Of a DNA stretch of 64,000 nt, positions 7,969 to 18,163 are shown piece after piece (position 1 is the first letter of the stretch; each line of letters starts with the position of its first letter). Origin of the DNA: Gordonia zhenghanii (GTDB taxonomy: Bacteria; Actinomycetota; Actinomycetes; Mycobacteriales; Mycobacteriaceae); the NCBI RefSeq assembly GCF_021738965.1, contig NZ_JAKKOQ010000007.1, positions 157,620 through 221,619 on the forward strand, in the 5' to 3' direction. The notes beneath the pieces were generated by a model. The model worked only from the letters and a program-made list of their open reading frames with translations. It was not told the DNA's origin and did not search any database. A program made the translations under genes and the position numbers.

Positions 7969-8832
7969 GTGACGGCGATTCGACTGGACGGCAAGCTCAC
8001 CCGAGACGAGATCTTCACTGACCTGAAGGCGCGCGTGGACGTACTCCGCGCGGCAGGCATCACCCCCGGACTGGGGACGGTGCTGGTCGGAGAGGATCCC
8101 GGCTCGCAGAGCTACGTGAAGGGCAAGCACTCCGACTGCGCGAAAGTCGGCATCGCATCGATCCGCAAGGATCTGCCTGCCGACATCACGCAGGAACAAC
8201 TCGACGCGACGATCGACGAACTCAACGCCGATCCGACGTGCACCGGGTACATCGTCCAGCTGCCCCTCCCGAAGCACCTCGACGAGAACGCGGCCCTCGA
8301 ACGGATCGCACCGGAGAAGGACGCCGACGGCCTGCATCCCATCAACCTGGGGCGTCTCGTCCTGGGCAAGGAGTCGACGCTCCCGTGCACACCGCGCGGC
8401 GTCATCCACCTCCTGCGTCGCTACGACATCCCGCTCGACGGCGCACACGTGACCGTCATCGGCCGCGGCGTCACCATCGGCCGCCCCATCGGGCTGCTGC
8501 TGACCCGTCGCAGCGAGAACGCGACCGTCACCCTGTGCCACACCGGCACTCGTGACCTCGCCGCCGAGATCCGCCGCGCCGACATCGTCGTCGCGGCGGC
8601 CGGCGTCGCACACCTCGTGACCGCCGACATGGCCAAGCCCGGCGCAGCCGTCATCGACGTCGGCGTCTCCCGCACCGACGAAGGACTCAAGGGCGACGTC
8701 GCCCCCGAGGTCTGGGACGTCGCCGGAGCCGTCTCGCCCAACCCGGGCGGCGTCGGACCGTTGACCCGCGCCTTCCTGCTCGCGAACGTCGTCGAGCGGG
8801 CCGAACAGCAATTGGCCGCCGCGAGCTCCTGA
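7969..8832 (+). CDS. folD: bifunctional methylenetetrahydrofolate dehydrogenase/cyclohydrolase
   Basis: A cytosolic enzyme that interconverts 5,10-methylene-, methenyl- and 10-formyl-tetrahydrofolate using NADP. GTG at 7969 gives 287 residues starting [10 protein letters not shown], matching the usual FolD N-terminus; an in-frame GTG at 7951 would add six residues. The sequence shows [20 protein letters not shown] with the catalytic Lys region, the substrate motif [12 protein letters not shown], the nucleotide-binding GRGVTIGRP and the C-terminal signature [14 protein letters not shown]. Its stop overlaps the next start (TGATG), so the DUF3017 gene is translationally coupled. Confidence 0.95.
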   Translation: MTAIRLDGKLTRDEIFTDLKARVDVLRAAGITPGLGTVLVGEDPGSQSYVKGKHSDCAKVGIASIRKDLPADITQEQLDATIDELNADPTCTGYIVQLPLPKHLDENAALERIAPEKDADGLHPINLGRLVLGKESTLPCTPRGVIHLLRRYDIPLDGAHVTVIGRGVTIGRPIGLLLTRRSENATVTLCHTGTRDLAAEIRRADIVVAAAGVAHLVTADMAKPGAAVIDVGVSRTDEGLKGDVAPEVWDVAGAVSPNPGGVGPLTRAFLLANVVERAEQQLAAASS

Positions 8833-9143
8833 TGACAGACGACCGCGTCGACGAGCTCCGGCGAGCACGCCGGATCCACGGCTACATCGTGAACATCCCG
8901 TTCTACGTGGTGCTCGCGCTGGTAGCCGTGGCCGCTGTGCTCGTCCTCCTGGACCGTTGGCGCCGCGGCGCCTTCGTGTTCGGGTCGGCGCTGCTGGTCG
9001 CCGGCACCATCCGCGCACTGCTGCCGACCCCTCGCGTCGGGTTGCTGCAGATTCGGAGTCGGCCGTTCGACGTTGCGACCATGGCTGTTCTGGGCGCATC
9101 CGTGCTCTGGCTTGCGACGTCGATCGACTCGCTGGGGTCCTGA
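8832..9143 (+). CDS. DUF3017 family membrane protein
   Basis: A 103-aa protein starting in the folD stop codon. After a short charged N-terminus there are three hydrophobic segments (about residues 20-42, 48-65 and 78-95), with RALLPTPRVGLLQIRSR between the last two. This architecture and its position behind folD are typical of DUF3017 proteins in actinobacteria, whose function is unknown. A repeat array starts right after the stop. Confidence 0.8.
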   Translation: MTDDRVDELRRARRIHGYIVNIPFYVVLALVAVAAVLVLLDRWRRGAFVFGSALLVAGTIRALLPTPRVGLLQIRSRPFDVATMAVLGASVLWLATSIDSLGS

Positions 9144-9144
9144 G

Positions 9145-9372
9145 GGGGTCTCGACTCCGCTCGACCGGCGGAGGAAGGGCTCGAGCGGCGTGTGGGGTCT
9201 CGACTTCGCTCGACCGGCGGAGGAAGGGCTCGAGCGGCGTGTGGGGGTCTCGACTTCGCTCGACCAACGGAGGAGGGCTCGACCGGCGTGTGGGGGTCTC
9301 GACTCCGCTCGACCGGCGGAGGGAGGGGCTCGACTCCGCTCGACCGGCGGAGGAAGAGCTCGACCAGCGGCA
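9145..9372. repeat. tandem array of the dispersed repeat
   Basis: About six copies of the GGTCTCGACTCCGCTCGACCGGCGGAGG unit run head to tail. Spacers such as AAGGGCTCGAGCGGCGTGTG are themselves repeated. This is the largest array in the window. It separates DUF3017 from the SnoaL-like gene, and no gene is seen within it. Confidence 0.85.
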
Positions 9373-9403
9373 GCGCGCCGCGAGAAGTGTGCGACGGTGG
9401 AGT

Positions 9404-9778
9404 ATGCACGAAAACATCGAGACGGACCTGTATCGCCGGTGGATCGACGACATCTGGAACGGTCCGAACGACCGCGCGAAGCTCGCGGAGATCGCGGAGG
9501 AGTTCGTTGACGAGGAGTTCGTCGGGCACTGGCCGACGACGGACGTGATCGGTCCGGGGAAGCTCGCGGCGCTGGTCGCCGCGGTGAAGGCGACGCACAC
9601 CGAGCTCACGTACTCGCTCGAAGTGGAGCCGTTCGGCGGCGATGGATTCGTCGCGGCGCGATGGATCAGCCATGGAGCGTTGCGCGCAGGGGAGACGGAC
9701 TACTCGTCCGGGAACGACATCCTGCGCATCGAAGACGGGCGACTCGTCGAATGCTGGGTCGCCTCACCCGGCATCTGA
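9404..9778 (+). CDS. SnoaL-like / NTF2-fold ester cyclase-type protein
   Basis: A 124-aa protein starting at ATG 9404, just outside the repeat array. The pattern fits the SnoaL/NTF2-like fold: an N-terminal helix (LYRRWIDDIWNG), VDEEFVGHWP, a central helix (LAALVAAVKATH), then beta strands (TYSLEVEPFGGDGFVAARW) and a final DILRIEDGRLVECWV. The last is the classic end of SnoaL-like proteins. Members are polyketide cyclases, hydrolases or proteins of unknown role, and this one cannot be assigned a substrate. It converges on metX with a 10-bp gap. Confidence 0.75.
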   Translation: MHENIETDLYRRWIDDIWNGPNDRAKLAEIAEEFVDEEFVGHWPTTDVIGPGKLAALVAAVKATHTELTYSLEVEPFGGDGFVAARWISHGALRAGETDYSSGNDILRIEDGRLVECWVASPGI

Positions 9779-9788
9779 CTCGGCGGAG

Positions 9789-10943
9789 TCAGCGACGCTG
9801 CGCCCGCGCCAACGCGATGGTCTCGCGCAGCAACTCGCTGATCGGTTCCTTCTCGGTGAGGAAGCCGTCGTGGCCCGCGTCGGACTCGATCACGCGGAGG
9901 TCACCGATCGTGCCGGCGAGCTCGTCGGCGATCTGCTGTTGCTGGTAGATCGGGTACAGCCGGTCCGAGTCGATGCCGCCGACGACCGACGGGACGGTGC
10001 AGCCGTTCAACGCGGCCTTCCAGCCACCGCGGCCGCGTCCGACGTCGTGGTTGTTCAGCACGTCCGACAACACGACGTAGCTGCCCGGATCGAACCGGGT
10101 CTTCAACTTCTCCGACTGGTACTCCAGGTAGCTGGCGATCGCGTAGCGGCCGCCGTTGAGCGGATCCTCGTCGCCCTGCGGCCGGTTCTCGAACCGATCG
10201 TCGAGCTCGCGTCCGCTGCGGTACGACAGGTGGGCGATTCGCCGGGCGACGCCCATCCCGGTCATCGGCGCGCGGCCCGTGCCGTAGTAGTCGCCGTCCT
10301 GCCAGTCTGCGTCGCCTTTGATGGCGGCGATCTGGGTGGTCTGGGTGCCGATCTGGTCGCCCGACGCGTGTGCGCCGACGGCGAGAATCAGTGCGGCGTC
10401 GAACTTCTCGGGGTGGGAGACGATCCACTCCAGTGCGCGTGCGCCGCCCATCGATCCGCCTGCGGCAGCGGCGAATCGGGTGATACCGATCTGGTCGAAC
10501 GCGATCTGCTCGGAGCGGACCAGGTCGCGGACGGTCAGCATGGGGAAGCGTGAACCCCACGGTCGGCCGTCCGGCGCGATCGATCCGGGACCGGTGGAGC
10601 CGTAGCATCCGCCGATCGAGTTCGGTGCGAGGACGCACCACTCGTCGGTGTCGACGGCGGCGCCGCGTCCCACGAGTCCGTCCCACCAGCCGGTCATCGA
10701 GAACCGGTCGTCGGCGGGGCCGGTGACGTGCGAGTTGCCCGTCAGCGCATGCAGCGCGAGCACGATGTTGTCGCGCGCAGCGTTGGGACGACCCCACTTC
10801 TGAAAGGAGACCGTGACGTCGGCGAGGACCGCCCCCGAGTCGAGGGCGAGATCGCCGATGCGCACGACGACGTCTGACCCGTCTGGGCGGTCAGCCCAGT
10901 CCGGGTCGAACGTCGTGGCGGCCGGGTCGGCACTCACCGACAC
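9789..10943 (-). CDS. metX: homoserine O-acetyltransferase
   Basis: A 384-aa alpha/beta-hydrolase-fold enzyme that acetylates homoserine with acetyl-CoA, the first committed step of methionine synthesis in actinobacteria. The nucleophile lies in [14 protein letters not shown] (Ser164); the charge-relay Asp and His are in [10 protein letters not shown] and [10 protein letters not shown] near the C-terminus. [10 protein letters not shown] and [12 protein letters not shown] are family signatures. It lies 25 bp downstream of metY on the same strand, so both are expected to be controlled by the SAM-IV riboswitch upstream of metY. Confidence 0.95.
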   Translation of the reverse strand: MSVSADPAATTFDPDWADRPDGSDVVVRIGDLALDSGAVLADVTVSFQKWGRPNAARDNIVLALHALTGNSHVTGPADDRFSMTGWWDGLVGRGAAVDTDEWCVLAPNSIGGCYGSTGPGSIAPDGRPWGSRFPMLTVRDLVRSEQIAFDQIGITRFAAAAGGSMGGARALEWIVSHPEKFDAALILAVGAHASGDQIGTQTTQIAAIKGDADWQDGDYYGTGRAPMTGMGVARRIAHLSYRSGRELDDRFENRPQGDEDPLNGGRYAIASYLEYQSEKLKTRFDPGSYVVLSDVLNNHDVGRGRGGWKAALNGCTVPSVVGGIDSDRLYPIYQQQQIADELAGTIGDLRVIESDAGHDGFLTEKEPISELLRETIALARAQRR

Positions 10944-10968
10944 CGGACGCCCCCTTGGCGTGCTCGAA

Positions 10969-12270
10969 TCACTTGGCGGCCTTGAAGCCTTCGGTCAGAT
11001 CGGCGAGGATGTCGTCGATTCCCTCGATGCCGACGGCCAGACGGACCAGGCCCGGGGTGACGCCTGCGGCGAGCAGTTCGTCGCCCGCCAGCTGGCTGTG
11101 CGTGGTCGACGCCGGGTGGATCACCAGCGAACGCACGTCACCGATGTTGGCGACGTGGCTGTGCAGCGAGAGTCCGTTGACGAACTTCTTGCCCGCCTCG
11201 ACACCACCCTCGATCTCGAAACCGATGATCGCACCCTGGCCCTTGGGCAGGAGCTCCTGGCCGCGCTTGTAGTACGGCGACGACTCGAGGCCCGCGTACG
11301 ATACCGACGTGACCTGATCGTGCGCTTCGAGGAACGCCGCGACCTTCTGGGCGTTCGCGACGTGACGCTCCACGCGCAGGCTCAACGTCTCGATGCCCTG
11401 CGCCAGCAGGAACGCGTTGAACGGCGAGATCGCCGAACCGGTGTCGCGCAGCAGCTGGACGCGCGCCTTGAGCGCGTACGCCGGGGCGCCGAGGTCGGCG
11501 AAGACCACTCCGTTGTAGCTCGGGTCCGGAGTGGTGAAACCGGGGAACAGGTCCTTGCCGTCACGCTGGACGCGCCAGTCGAAGGTGCCGCCGTCGATCA
11601 GGACGCCGCCGATGGAGGTGCCGTGGCCGCCGATGTACTTGGTGGCCGAGTGCACGACGACGTCGGCTCCGTGCTTGAGCGGGTTCAGCAGGTACGGGGT
11701 GGCGACGGTGTTGTCGACGATCAGCGGGAGGCCTGCGTCGTGCGCGACCTTCGACAGCCCTGCGACGTCGAGGATCTGGTTGTGCGGGTTCGCGATGGTC
11801 TCACCGAACAGGGCGCGCGTGTTCGGCTTGATCGCGGCCTTCCACGACTCGAGATCGTCGGGATCGTCGACGAACGACACCTCGACGCCGAACTTGGGCA
11901 GCGTGTAGTGGAACAGGTTGAACGTGCCGCCGTAGATACGGGGGCTGGACACGACGTGCCCGCCGGCCTCGACGATGTTCTGGATCGCGTAGGTCGTTGC
12001 GGCCTGACCGGACGACACGAGGAGTGCTGCGACGCCGCCCTCGAGAGCGGCAAGACGCTGCTCGACGGCGTCCTGCGTGGGGTTCATGATGCGCGTGTAG
12101 ATGTTGCCCGGCTCGGCGAGCGAGAACAGGTTCGCGGCGTGATCGGTGTTGTTGAACACGTACGACGTGGTCTGGTAGATCGGCAGAGCACGAGCGTTGG
12201 TGGTCTCGTCGACGACCTGCCCGGCATGTACCTGCGTGGTCTCGAAACTCCAGTTCGCGGCGTCAGACAT
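10969..12270 (-). CDS. metY: O-acetylhomoserine sulfhydrylase (PLP-dependent)
   Basis: A 433-aa Cys/Met-metabolism PLP enzyme that makes homocysteine from O-acetylhomoserine and sulfide. The PLP-binding Lys is in [18 protein letters not shown] (about residue 211). Other landmarks are [32 protein letters not shown] and the C-terminal [12 protein letters not shown], which is typical of MetY. The length agrees with the family. It is the first gene of metY-metX. A SAM-IV riboswitch occupies the 5' leader, giving repression when SAM is abundant. Confidence 0.95.
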   Translation of the reverse strand: MSDAANWSFETTQVHAGQVVDETTNARALPIYQTTSYVFNNTDHAANLFSLAEPGNIYTRIMNPTQDAVEQRLAALEGGVAALLVSSGQAATTYAIQNIVEAGGHVVSSPRIYGGTFNLFHYTLPKFGVEVSFVDDPDDLESWKAAIKPNTRALFGETIANPHNQILDVAGLSKVAHDAGLPLIVDNTVATPYLLNPLKHGADVVVHSATKYIGGHGTSIGGVLIDGGTFDWRVQRDGKDLFPGFTTPDPSYNGVVFADLGAPAYALKARVQLLRDTGSAISPFNAFLLAQGIETLSLRVERHVANAQKVAAFLEAHDQVTSVSYAGLESSPYYKRGQELLPKGQGAIIGFEIEGGVEAGKKFVNGLSLHSHVANIGDVRSLVIHPASTTHSQLAGDELLAAGVTPGLVRLAVGIEGIDDILADLTEGFKAAK

Positions 12271-12325
12271 GGGACGTCATCACTTTCTGTGGTCGGCAGG
12301 GCCGTGGCCCGCTTGTTCTGGGTCC

Positions 12326-12456
12326 GACCTTCGGACCCGCGCTTGCGGCTTCGAAGCTGTTCTCCGGCGCCGCCAGGTCATCACCCGGAGCACCCCACCG
12401 CGGTTGGAGGGTTGCCGGTCAGCAAGCCGGGGCTCATCGCTGACACTCATGACCTA
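12326..12456 (-). promoter_or_regulatory. SAM-IV riboswitch
   Basis: Read on the minus strand, the leader starts GGTCATGAGTGTCAGCGATG and continues with GACCGGCAACCCTCC, GCGGTGGGGTGCTCCGGG and TGATGACC. P1 pairs GGTCAT (12449-12454) with ATGACC (12376-12381). The core sequence is that of actinobacterial SAM-IV RNAs upstream of metY. A downstream hairpin (GGTCCGAAGGTCGGACC) may belong to the expression platform. The outer limits are approximate. Confidence 0.85.
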
Positions 12457-12576
12457 TCAATGACAATATCGCACCGATATTCGGACATGAGAGTGCCCGA
12501 CCACCTGGAGGTTAAACCCTTCCGCTGGGGTGTGGGCGTGTGTTATTGAGCTGCGCGAAAAAGGGCGCAGACGACG

Positions 12577-12612
12577 ATGCGCCGCCCACCGAACGGCGGG
12601 CGGCGCATCATG
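12577..12612 (-). terminator. hairpin terminator behind the symporter operon
   Basis: GATGCGCCGCCC and GGGCGGCGCATC form a 12-bp stem around a short loop just past the symporter small-subunit gene. On the minus strand a CCCTTTTT run follows about 12 bases after the stem. It probably ends the symporter transcript. Confidence 0.55.
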
Positions 12613-12640
12613 GCTCAGAGGCACACATCAGACGATCACA

Positions 12641-12772
12641 TCAGACGATGGAGCGTCCCTCCTTGCGGGCCTCGCGCCACTCCTTGATGAAGGCGCGGAC
12701 GATCACGGTGAGAGTGCTCAGCGTGATGAGCGGCCAGATCAGCACATAGACAGTCATCCAGAATGCGTTCAT
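12641..12772 (-). CDS. putative transporter small subunit
   Basis: A 43-aa protein too short for routine ORF calls. It begins MNAFWMTVYVLIWPLITLST and ends with a basic and acidic tail, FIKEWREARKEGRSIV. One membrane helix spans about residues 5-26. Its ATG overlaps the TGA of the symporter gene (ATGA), so it is translationally coupled. Tiny single-helix subunits of this design accompany sodium:solute symporters in actinobacteria, which fits this position exactly. It probably stabilises or modulates the symporter. It is an easily missed but well-supported gene. Confidence 0.8.
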   Translation of the reverse strand: MNAFWMTVYVLIWPLITLSTLTVIVRAFIKEWREARKEGRSIV

Positions 12773-14493
12773 TTGCCTTCGTCCTCTCGGTTCGCGGCGA
12801 CGGAGTCATTCTCCAGTTGATCCAATTCGGCGTCGAGATCCTCGCCCCGAGCCTCTTCACTGCGCTCGTCGAAGTCGCCGGTGCGTACCGCGATCACGTC
12901 GAAGTCGAAGCGCGGGCCCTTGTTGAGCATCGTCAAACCGGCGCACACCAAAGTGCTGACCGCGTACGCGACCAGCGAACCCGACAGGACCGCGTACTGG
13001 TGCAGGAACCCGATGGCGAACGGAGCGGCGGCGACGATGGAGACGAAGCCGATGACGAACGCGGGCTTCTTGCCGAAGAACCCGAACGCCATCAGGCCGA
13101 GCACGACGCCGACGCCGATGGTCGACAGCACGTCGAAGAAGATGCCGACCCAGCCGTCCATCGAGATCCACGAGAAGCGGACCGGGAGGAAGAACGCGAG
13201 CGCGACGACCACCGCGACGCTGAACGACATGTTCGTGACGCGGTTCCAGTAGAACGACGCGATCACCGGGAACACCAGGGCGCCCCAGAGAGCACCGACG
13301 AACACCAGCAGATCGAGGATGTTCAGGTTGCTTCCCGCGAACACAAGGGCGGCGCAGGTCGCCACGATCATCGTTATTCGGCCGATCAGCACCATCGTCG
13401 CCGGGTTGGCCTTCTTCTTACCTGCGATGTTCTGGCCGTAGATGTCGGCCATGACGATCGACGCGAGGGCCGTCATGTCGGCGTCCGCGGTAGAGGCCAG
13501 CGAGCCGATGATCATGATGAAGAACAGGCACAGCAGGATCGCGGGCAGGTACGTGGCGGCCATCTGCGGGATCAGGTTGTTGACGTCGCCGTCCATCGGC
13601 TCGAGACCCGAGTAGAGCGCGAGCACACCGAGCATGCCGATGCCGATGATCGCCGAACCGTAGCCGAAGGTCGCGGTGATGAACGTCTTCTTGATCAAGT
13701 CTTCCCGAACCGCGAACAGACGCTGCGCGATCGTCTGGTTGCCGATCGCGTAGGCGAGGACGGCCGCGATGTACGGGGCGCCCTGGTTGTAGAAGGCATC
13801 CGAGGAGAAGAAGTTGCCCTGCGCCTCGGTCAGATTGCCTGCACCCGTCGTGAACAGATCAGGACCGCCCGCGGCGAAGAACACCACCGGAATGATGATG
13901 ACCACCGCGCCGAGCATGAACACGACCTGCACGAAGTCGGTCAGCACCGAGGCGCGGAAACCGGACCAGAGCGTGTACAGCAGCACGCCGCCGCCGATCG
14001 CGATGATGCCCTGGGTGAACGAGAACGGCGACAGCATGGCGACCAGCGCGCCGCCCGCGATCAAGTTGGACGTCAGGCTGATCAGGCTGCCGAGGATGTT
14101 CGATCCGGCGAGCAGGAGCTGGCTGGACCGGCCGTGCCGCGCGAACATCACCTCGGCGATGGTGTGGGCGTTCGGTGCGACCTTTCGGATACGGCGACCG
14201 AACGGGTAGATGAGCAGGATCATCAGCGCGCCCCACAACCCGTAGTGGATCGGGCCGGAGATGCCGTAGGTGTAGCCGGACGTCGCGGAGGCGTACATCG
14301 ACGACGCCCAGATCCACGTGGCGGTCATCGACGCGGACGAGATGCCGAATCCGATCTTGCCGCCGCCGGTCATGTAGCCGTCGGCGTTCTCCTTGCGACG
14401 GCTGATGCGCATCGCGATGTAGAGGCTGGACCCGAAGAACGCCACGTAGAGCAGCAGGACAATCGGGCCCGAGAGAGTTATCGAGTCTGTCAT
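12769..14493 (-). CDS. sodium:solute symporter family protein
   Basis: A 574-aa SSS-family secondary transporter with about 13 membrane helices. The N-terminus (LLLYVAFFGSSLYIAMRISR...) and TGGGKIGFGISSASMTATWI are typical of the DUR3-like/urea-type branch. A conserved inner region includes LASTADADMTALASIVMADI. The hydrophilic C-terminal tail is strongly acidic (DERSEEARGEDLDAELDQLE). The substrate cannot be told from sequence; urea, polyamines or organic acids are possible. It forms an operon with a 43-aa small subunit. A possible leader peptide and an attenuator-like hairpin lie upstream. Confidence 0.85.
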   Translation of the reverse strand: MTDSITLSGPIVLLLYVAFFGSSLYIAMRISRRKENADGYMTGGGKIGFGISSASMTATWIWASSMYASATSGYTYGISGPIHYGLWGALMILLIYPFGRRIRKVAPNAHTIAEVMFARHGRSSQLLLAGSNILGSLISLTSNLIAGGALVAMLSPFSFTQGIIAIGGGVLLYTLWSGFRASVLTDFVQVVFMLGAVVIIIPVVFFAAGGPDLFTTGAGNLTEAQGNFFSSDAFYNQGAPYIAAVLAYAIGNQTIAQRLFAVREDLIKKTFITATFGYGSAIIGIGMLGVLALYSGLEPMDGDVNNLIPQMAATYLPAILLCLFFIMIIGSLASTADADMTALASIVMADIYGQNIAGKKKANPATMVLIGRITMIVATCAALVFAGSNLNILDLLVFVGALWGALVFPVIASFYWNRVTNMSFSVAVVVALAFFLPVRFSWISMDGWVGIFFDVLSTIGVGVVLGLMAFGFFGKKPAFVIGFVSIVAAAPFAIGFLHQYAVLSGSLVAYAVSTLVCAGLTMLNKGPRFDFDVIAVRTGDFDERSEEARGEDLDAELDQLENDSVAANREDEGK

Positions 14494-14514
14494 TGAGGAA
14501 TCACTTTCACATCG

Positions 14515-14534
14515 GGCGACGCTGATGCGTCGCC
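14515..14534 (-). promoter_or_regulatory. perfect hairpin just upstream of the symporter start
   Basis: GGCGACGC and GCGTCGCC pair perfectly around a 4-nt loop, 22 bases before the symporter ATG and after the end of the candidate leader ORF. It could block ribosome access or act in attenuation. No U-tract follows, so it is not a simple terminator. Confidence 0.4.
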
Positions 14535-14563
14535 GCCTCGTGGTCGGCGGGATTCACCCTGTG

Positions 14564-14665
14564 TCAGACGTCCGGCGGCTCCACCTGTCCGGGCGCGGTC
14601 GCGAACCGTGCTGCGGGGGCGGGAAACCTGACAAGGAAGCCGGTGACGTTGCGGGCCGTCGGCAC
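14564..14665 (-). CDS. candidate 33-aa leader peptide upstream of the symporter
   Basis: A GTG at 14665 follows a ribosome-site-like GAGAAAGGA by five bases and opens a 34-codon frame starting VPTARNVTGFLVRFP and ending GQVEPPDV. The frame stops 70 bases before the symporter ATG, and a perfect hairpin sits between them. The peptide is rich in Ala, Pro, Arg and Val with no long single-residue run, so classical attenuation is not obvious. It may be a real small ORF or a chance frame in GC-rich DNA. Confidence 0.35.
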   Translation of the reverse strand: MPTARNVTGFLVRFPAPAARFATAPGQVEPPDV

Positions 14666-14776
14666 GACGGTCCTTTCTCTCGAGCGGAGCCACATTTCGT
14701 GACATGGACAGAAGTGTCTTGTACCTAAACTGCGCGGAACATGCGAGTTGCCGCGGTGCGGGAAAAGGTGTGAAGA

Positions 14777-14794
14777 ACCTGTGTACGCACAGGT
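14777..14794. promoter_or_regulatory. palindrome between the symporter and MFS genes
   Basis: ACCTGTGTACGCACAGGT is a perfect palindrome with 7-bp arms around TACG. It lies between divergent transcription units and about 140 bases before the MFS start. It looks like an operator for a dimeric regulator that is not encoded nearby. Confidence 0.45.
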
Positions 14795-14934
14795 GGGACG
14801 CGGTTCCCGTACCAGTGGGTAACGTGCGGCATCTCACGTTTTCGACGATCTGGGCGACCGGTGTCCGACATCACGGGCCGGAGCGGAATGCATCGCCGCA
14901 TCGGCTGCGTTGTGACACTGTGCGTGAAACGTCT

Positions 14935-16185
14935 GTGACCCTCGAAACGGCCCCGGCCACCCCGACTCGCTCCGGCGACTCGGGGCATTCTCCACGTCGG
15001 CTGGCGCTCATCGTGATCGTCCTCGCGCTCGGCGGATTCGGCATCGGCACCACCGAATTCGTGGCCATGGGGTTGCTGCCGAACATCGCGGGCGACCTCG
15101 GAATCGACGAGCCGACAGCCGGACACCTCATCTCGGCGTATGCGATCGGCGTCGTGATCGGTGCGCCGGTCATCGCCGTGGCCGCATCCCGGATGTCCCG
15201 GCGGTCGCTGCTGATCTGGCTGATGGTCGCGTTCACAGCAGGCAACGCGCTGAGTCTGGTGGCGCAGTCGTACGGAATGTTGATGGTCGCGCGAGTGATC
15301 GCCGGCCTCCCGCACGGCGCCTACTTCGGTGTCGCCGCACTCGTCGCCGCACACCTCGCGGGACCGGGACGCCGCGCGCAGGCCGTCGGACAGGTGATGC
15401 TCGGACTGTCGGTGGCCAACGTCCTCGGTGTGCCTGCGGCGACGTGGCTCGGTCAGCACTTCGGGTGGCGTAGCGCCATCGCGATGGTCGTCGTGATCGG
15501 AGTCGTCACCGTCGCCGCGCTGTGGAAGGTGATGCCGAGTCTGAACGACATGGCGACTACGGATCCGCGGACCGAGCTCGGCGGCCTCAAGAGCAGACAG
15601 ATCTGGCTGACGTTGGTGGTCGGCATGATCGGCTTCGGCGGCTTCTTCGCGTTCTACACCTATCTCAACACCGCGCTGACGACCCTCGGCGGACTCGCCG
15701 AGTGGACCGTCCCGATCGCGCTCGCACTGTTCGGGCTCGGCATGGTGACCGGCAACATCGTCGGCGGACGACTCGCCGACCGGCTCGGCGAACGCGCCAT
15801 CGTGATCGGCATGACCGTTGCGGCCGTCGCCCTCGGACTGTTCGCACTCGTCGTCAGCACCGGCTGGCCTGCGATCATCGTCGCCTTCCTCGTCGGATCC
15901 TCGGGGTCGATAGCGCTCCCCGGACTGCAGATCCGGCTGATGGACGTGGCGCACGACGCGCAGACCATCGCCGCAGCCCTCAACCATTCCGCGTTGAACG
16001 TCGCGAACGCGATCGGCGCCGCGGCAGGCGGTCTCGTCATCTCACTGGGCTGGGGCTACCGTGCGCCGTCGCTCATCGGCGCAGTGTTCGCGCTCAGTGG
16101 CGCGGCGATCCTCAGCGTGGCCGTCCTGGTGGACCGGCGCGGTGCGGCCGCCGGCAGTGGCACTGCTGTCGGCACCACCGGCTAG
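14935..16185 (+). CDS. MFS transporter, DHA1/AraJ-like
   Basis: A 12-helix major facilitator protein of about 416 aa, starting at GTG 14935 (an in-frame GTG at 14920 is an alternative). The first helix contains GGFGIGTTEFVAMGLLPNIA, the hallmark of the AraJ/YdhP/NepI efflux branch, followed by loop 2 SRMSRRSLLI. Helix 4-5 carries RVIAGLPHGAYFG and loop 8 has GRLADRLGER. Likely substrates are sugars, purine nucleosides or drugs; none can be assigned. The longer open frame upstream has no transporter sequence and was not used. It is followed closely by exonuclease III, but a shared transcript is uncertain. Confidence 0.85.
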   Translation: MTLETAPATPTRSGDSGHSPRRLALIVIVLALGGFGIGTTEFVAMGLLPNIAGDLGIDEPTAGHLISAYAIGVVIGAPVIAVAASRMSRRSLLIWLMVAFTAGNALSLVAQSYGMLMVARVIAGLPHGAYFGVAALVAAHLAGPGRRAQAVGQVMLGLSVANVLGVPAATWLGQHFGWRSAIAMVVVIGVVTVAALWKVMPSLNDMATTDPRTELGGLKSRQIWLTLVVGMIGFGGFFAFYTYLNTALTTLGGLAEWTVPIALALFGLGMVTGNIVGGRLADRLGERAIVIGMTVAAVALGLFALVVSTGWPAIIVAFLVGSSGSIALPGLQIRLMDVAHDAQTIAAALNHSALNVANAIGAAAGGLVISLGWGYRAPSLIGAVFALSGAAILSVAVLVDRRGAAAGSGTAVGTTG

Positions 16186-16196
16186 GGTCGGGGACC

Positions 16197-17042
16197 GTGA
16201 CTGCCTCCCCGCTGACCATCGCGACCGTCAACGTCAACGGCATCCGCGCCGCCGTCAAGACGCGCAACGAGAACAACCACGGAATGCTGCCCTGGCTCAA
16301 CGAGTACTCAGCGGACGTCGTGCTGCTGCAGGAAGTCCGGGCGTCCGAAGCGATCGCCCGCAAGGCGCTCGCTCCCGCGCTCGACGACGGATGGCATCTG
16401 GCGATGACCGAGTCGACTGTGAAAGGCCGCGCGGGCGTCGGCGTCTTGTCGCGCAGGGAGCCCACTGCCGTCCGAATCGGGTTCGGCAGCAACGAGTTCG
16501 ACGGACTCGGCCGGTACATCGAAGCGGACTTCCAGTTCGGTGGGGACACCGTGACCGCGGCGAGTCTCTACCTTCCGTCCGGAGCCTCCCTCACCGACGA
16601 TCCGAAGGACGTCGAGAAGTACGAGGAGAAGGTGCGCTTCCTCGACGAATTCGGGCCGTACCTCGACGGGCTGCTCGCATCTGGTCGGCAGATCGTCGTC
16701 GCAGGCGACTGGAACATCGCCCACACCGAACGCGACATCAAGAACTGGACGGGCAACCGCAAGAACTCCGGTTTCCTTCCACACGAACGCGAATGGGTCG
16801 GCGCCCGACTCGACTCGGGGTGGGTCGACGTCGCCCGCGAGCATCACGGCGACGTCGACGGCCCGTACGCGTGGTGGTCGTGGCGCGGCAAGGCGTTCGA
16901 CAACGACTCCGGGTGGCGCATCGACTACCACTTGGCATCGCCTGCGCTGGCCGGCCGCCTGCAGCGCACCTGGGTCGACCGCGCGGACGCGTACGACCGT
17001 CGTTGGTCCGACCACGCGCCCGTGAGTGCCGAGTTCGCCTGA
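16197..17042 (+). CDS. xthA: exodeoxyribonuclease III
   Basis: A 281-aa EEP-superfamily nuclease acting on abasic sites and 3' blocked ends in base excision repair. The motifs are ATVNVNGIRAA at the N-terminus, VLLQEVRA with the metal-binding Glu, VAGDWNIAHTERDIKNW with the catalytic Asp and Asn, and the terminal WSDHAPVSAEF with the catalytic His. GTG at 16197 is chosen because it starts right at conserved sequence, 12 bp after the MFS stop. The trpS gene follows after 43 bp. Confidence 0.93.
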   Translation: MTASPLTIATVNVNGIRAAVKTRNENNHGMLPWLNEYSADVVLLQEVRASEAIARKALAPALDDGWHLAMTESTVKGRAGVGVLSRREPTAVRIGFGSNEFDGLGRYIEADFQFGGDTVTAASLYLPSGASLTDDPKDVEKYEEKVRFLDEFGPYLDGLLASGRQIVVAGDWNIAHTERDIKNWTGNRKNSGFLPHEREWVGARLDSGWVDVAREHHGDVDGPYAWWSWRGKAFDNDSGWRIDYHLASPALAGRLQRTWVDRADAYDRRWSDHAPVSAEFA

Positions 17043-17073
17043 CCGGGGCGAAAACTCGGTTGAGCCGATCTGA

Positions 17074-18111
<1,038 letters not shown>

Positions 18112-18163
18112 CCCGACCTGCGAGTGACGACTGCCCGCGAAAGACGACGACCCGAGGAACCGC

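Noticed and set aside
9145..9372. CRISPR array
   Set aside because: Units are directly adjacent or have short repeated spacers, not unique spacers of constant length, and no cas gene is present.
12763..14496. 577-aa plus-strand frame opposite the symporter
   Set aside because: It is a mirror of the symporter gene, dominated by Asp, Arg, His and Glu, with no family resemblance.
14725..15987. 420-aa minus-strand frame opposite the MFS gene
   Set aside because: Charged low-complexity shadow of a real membrane-protein gene.
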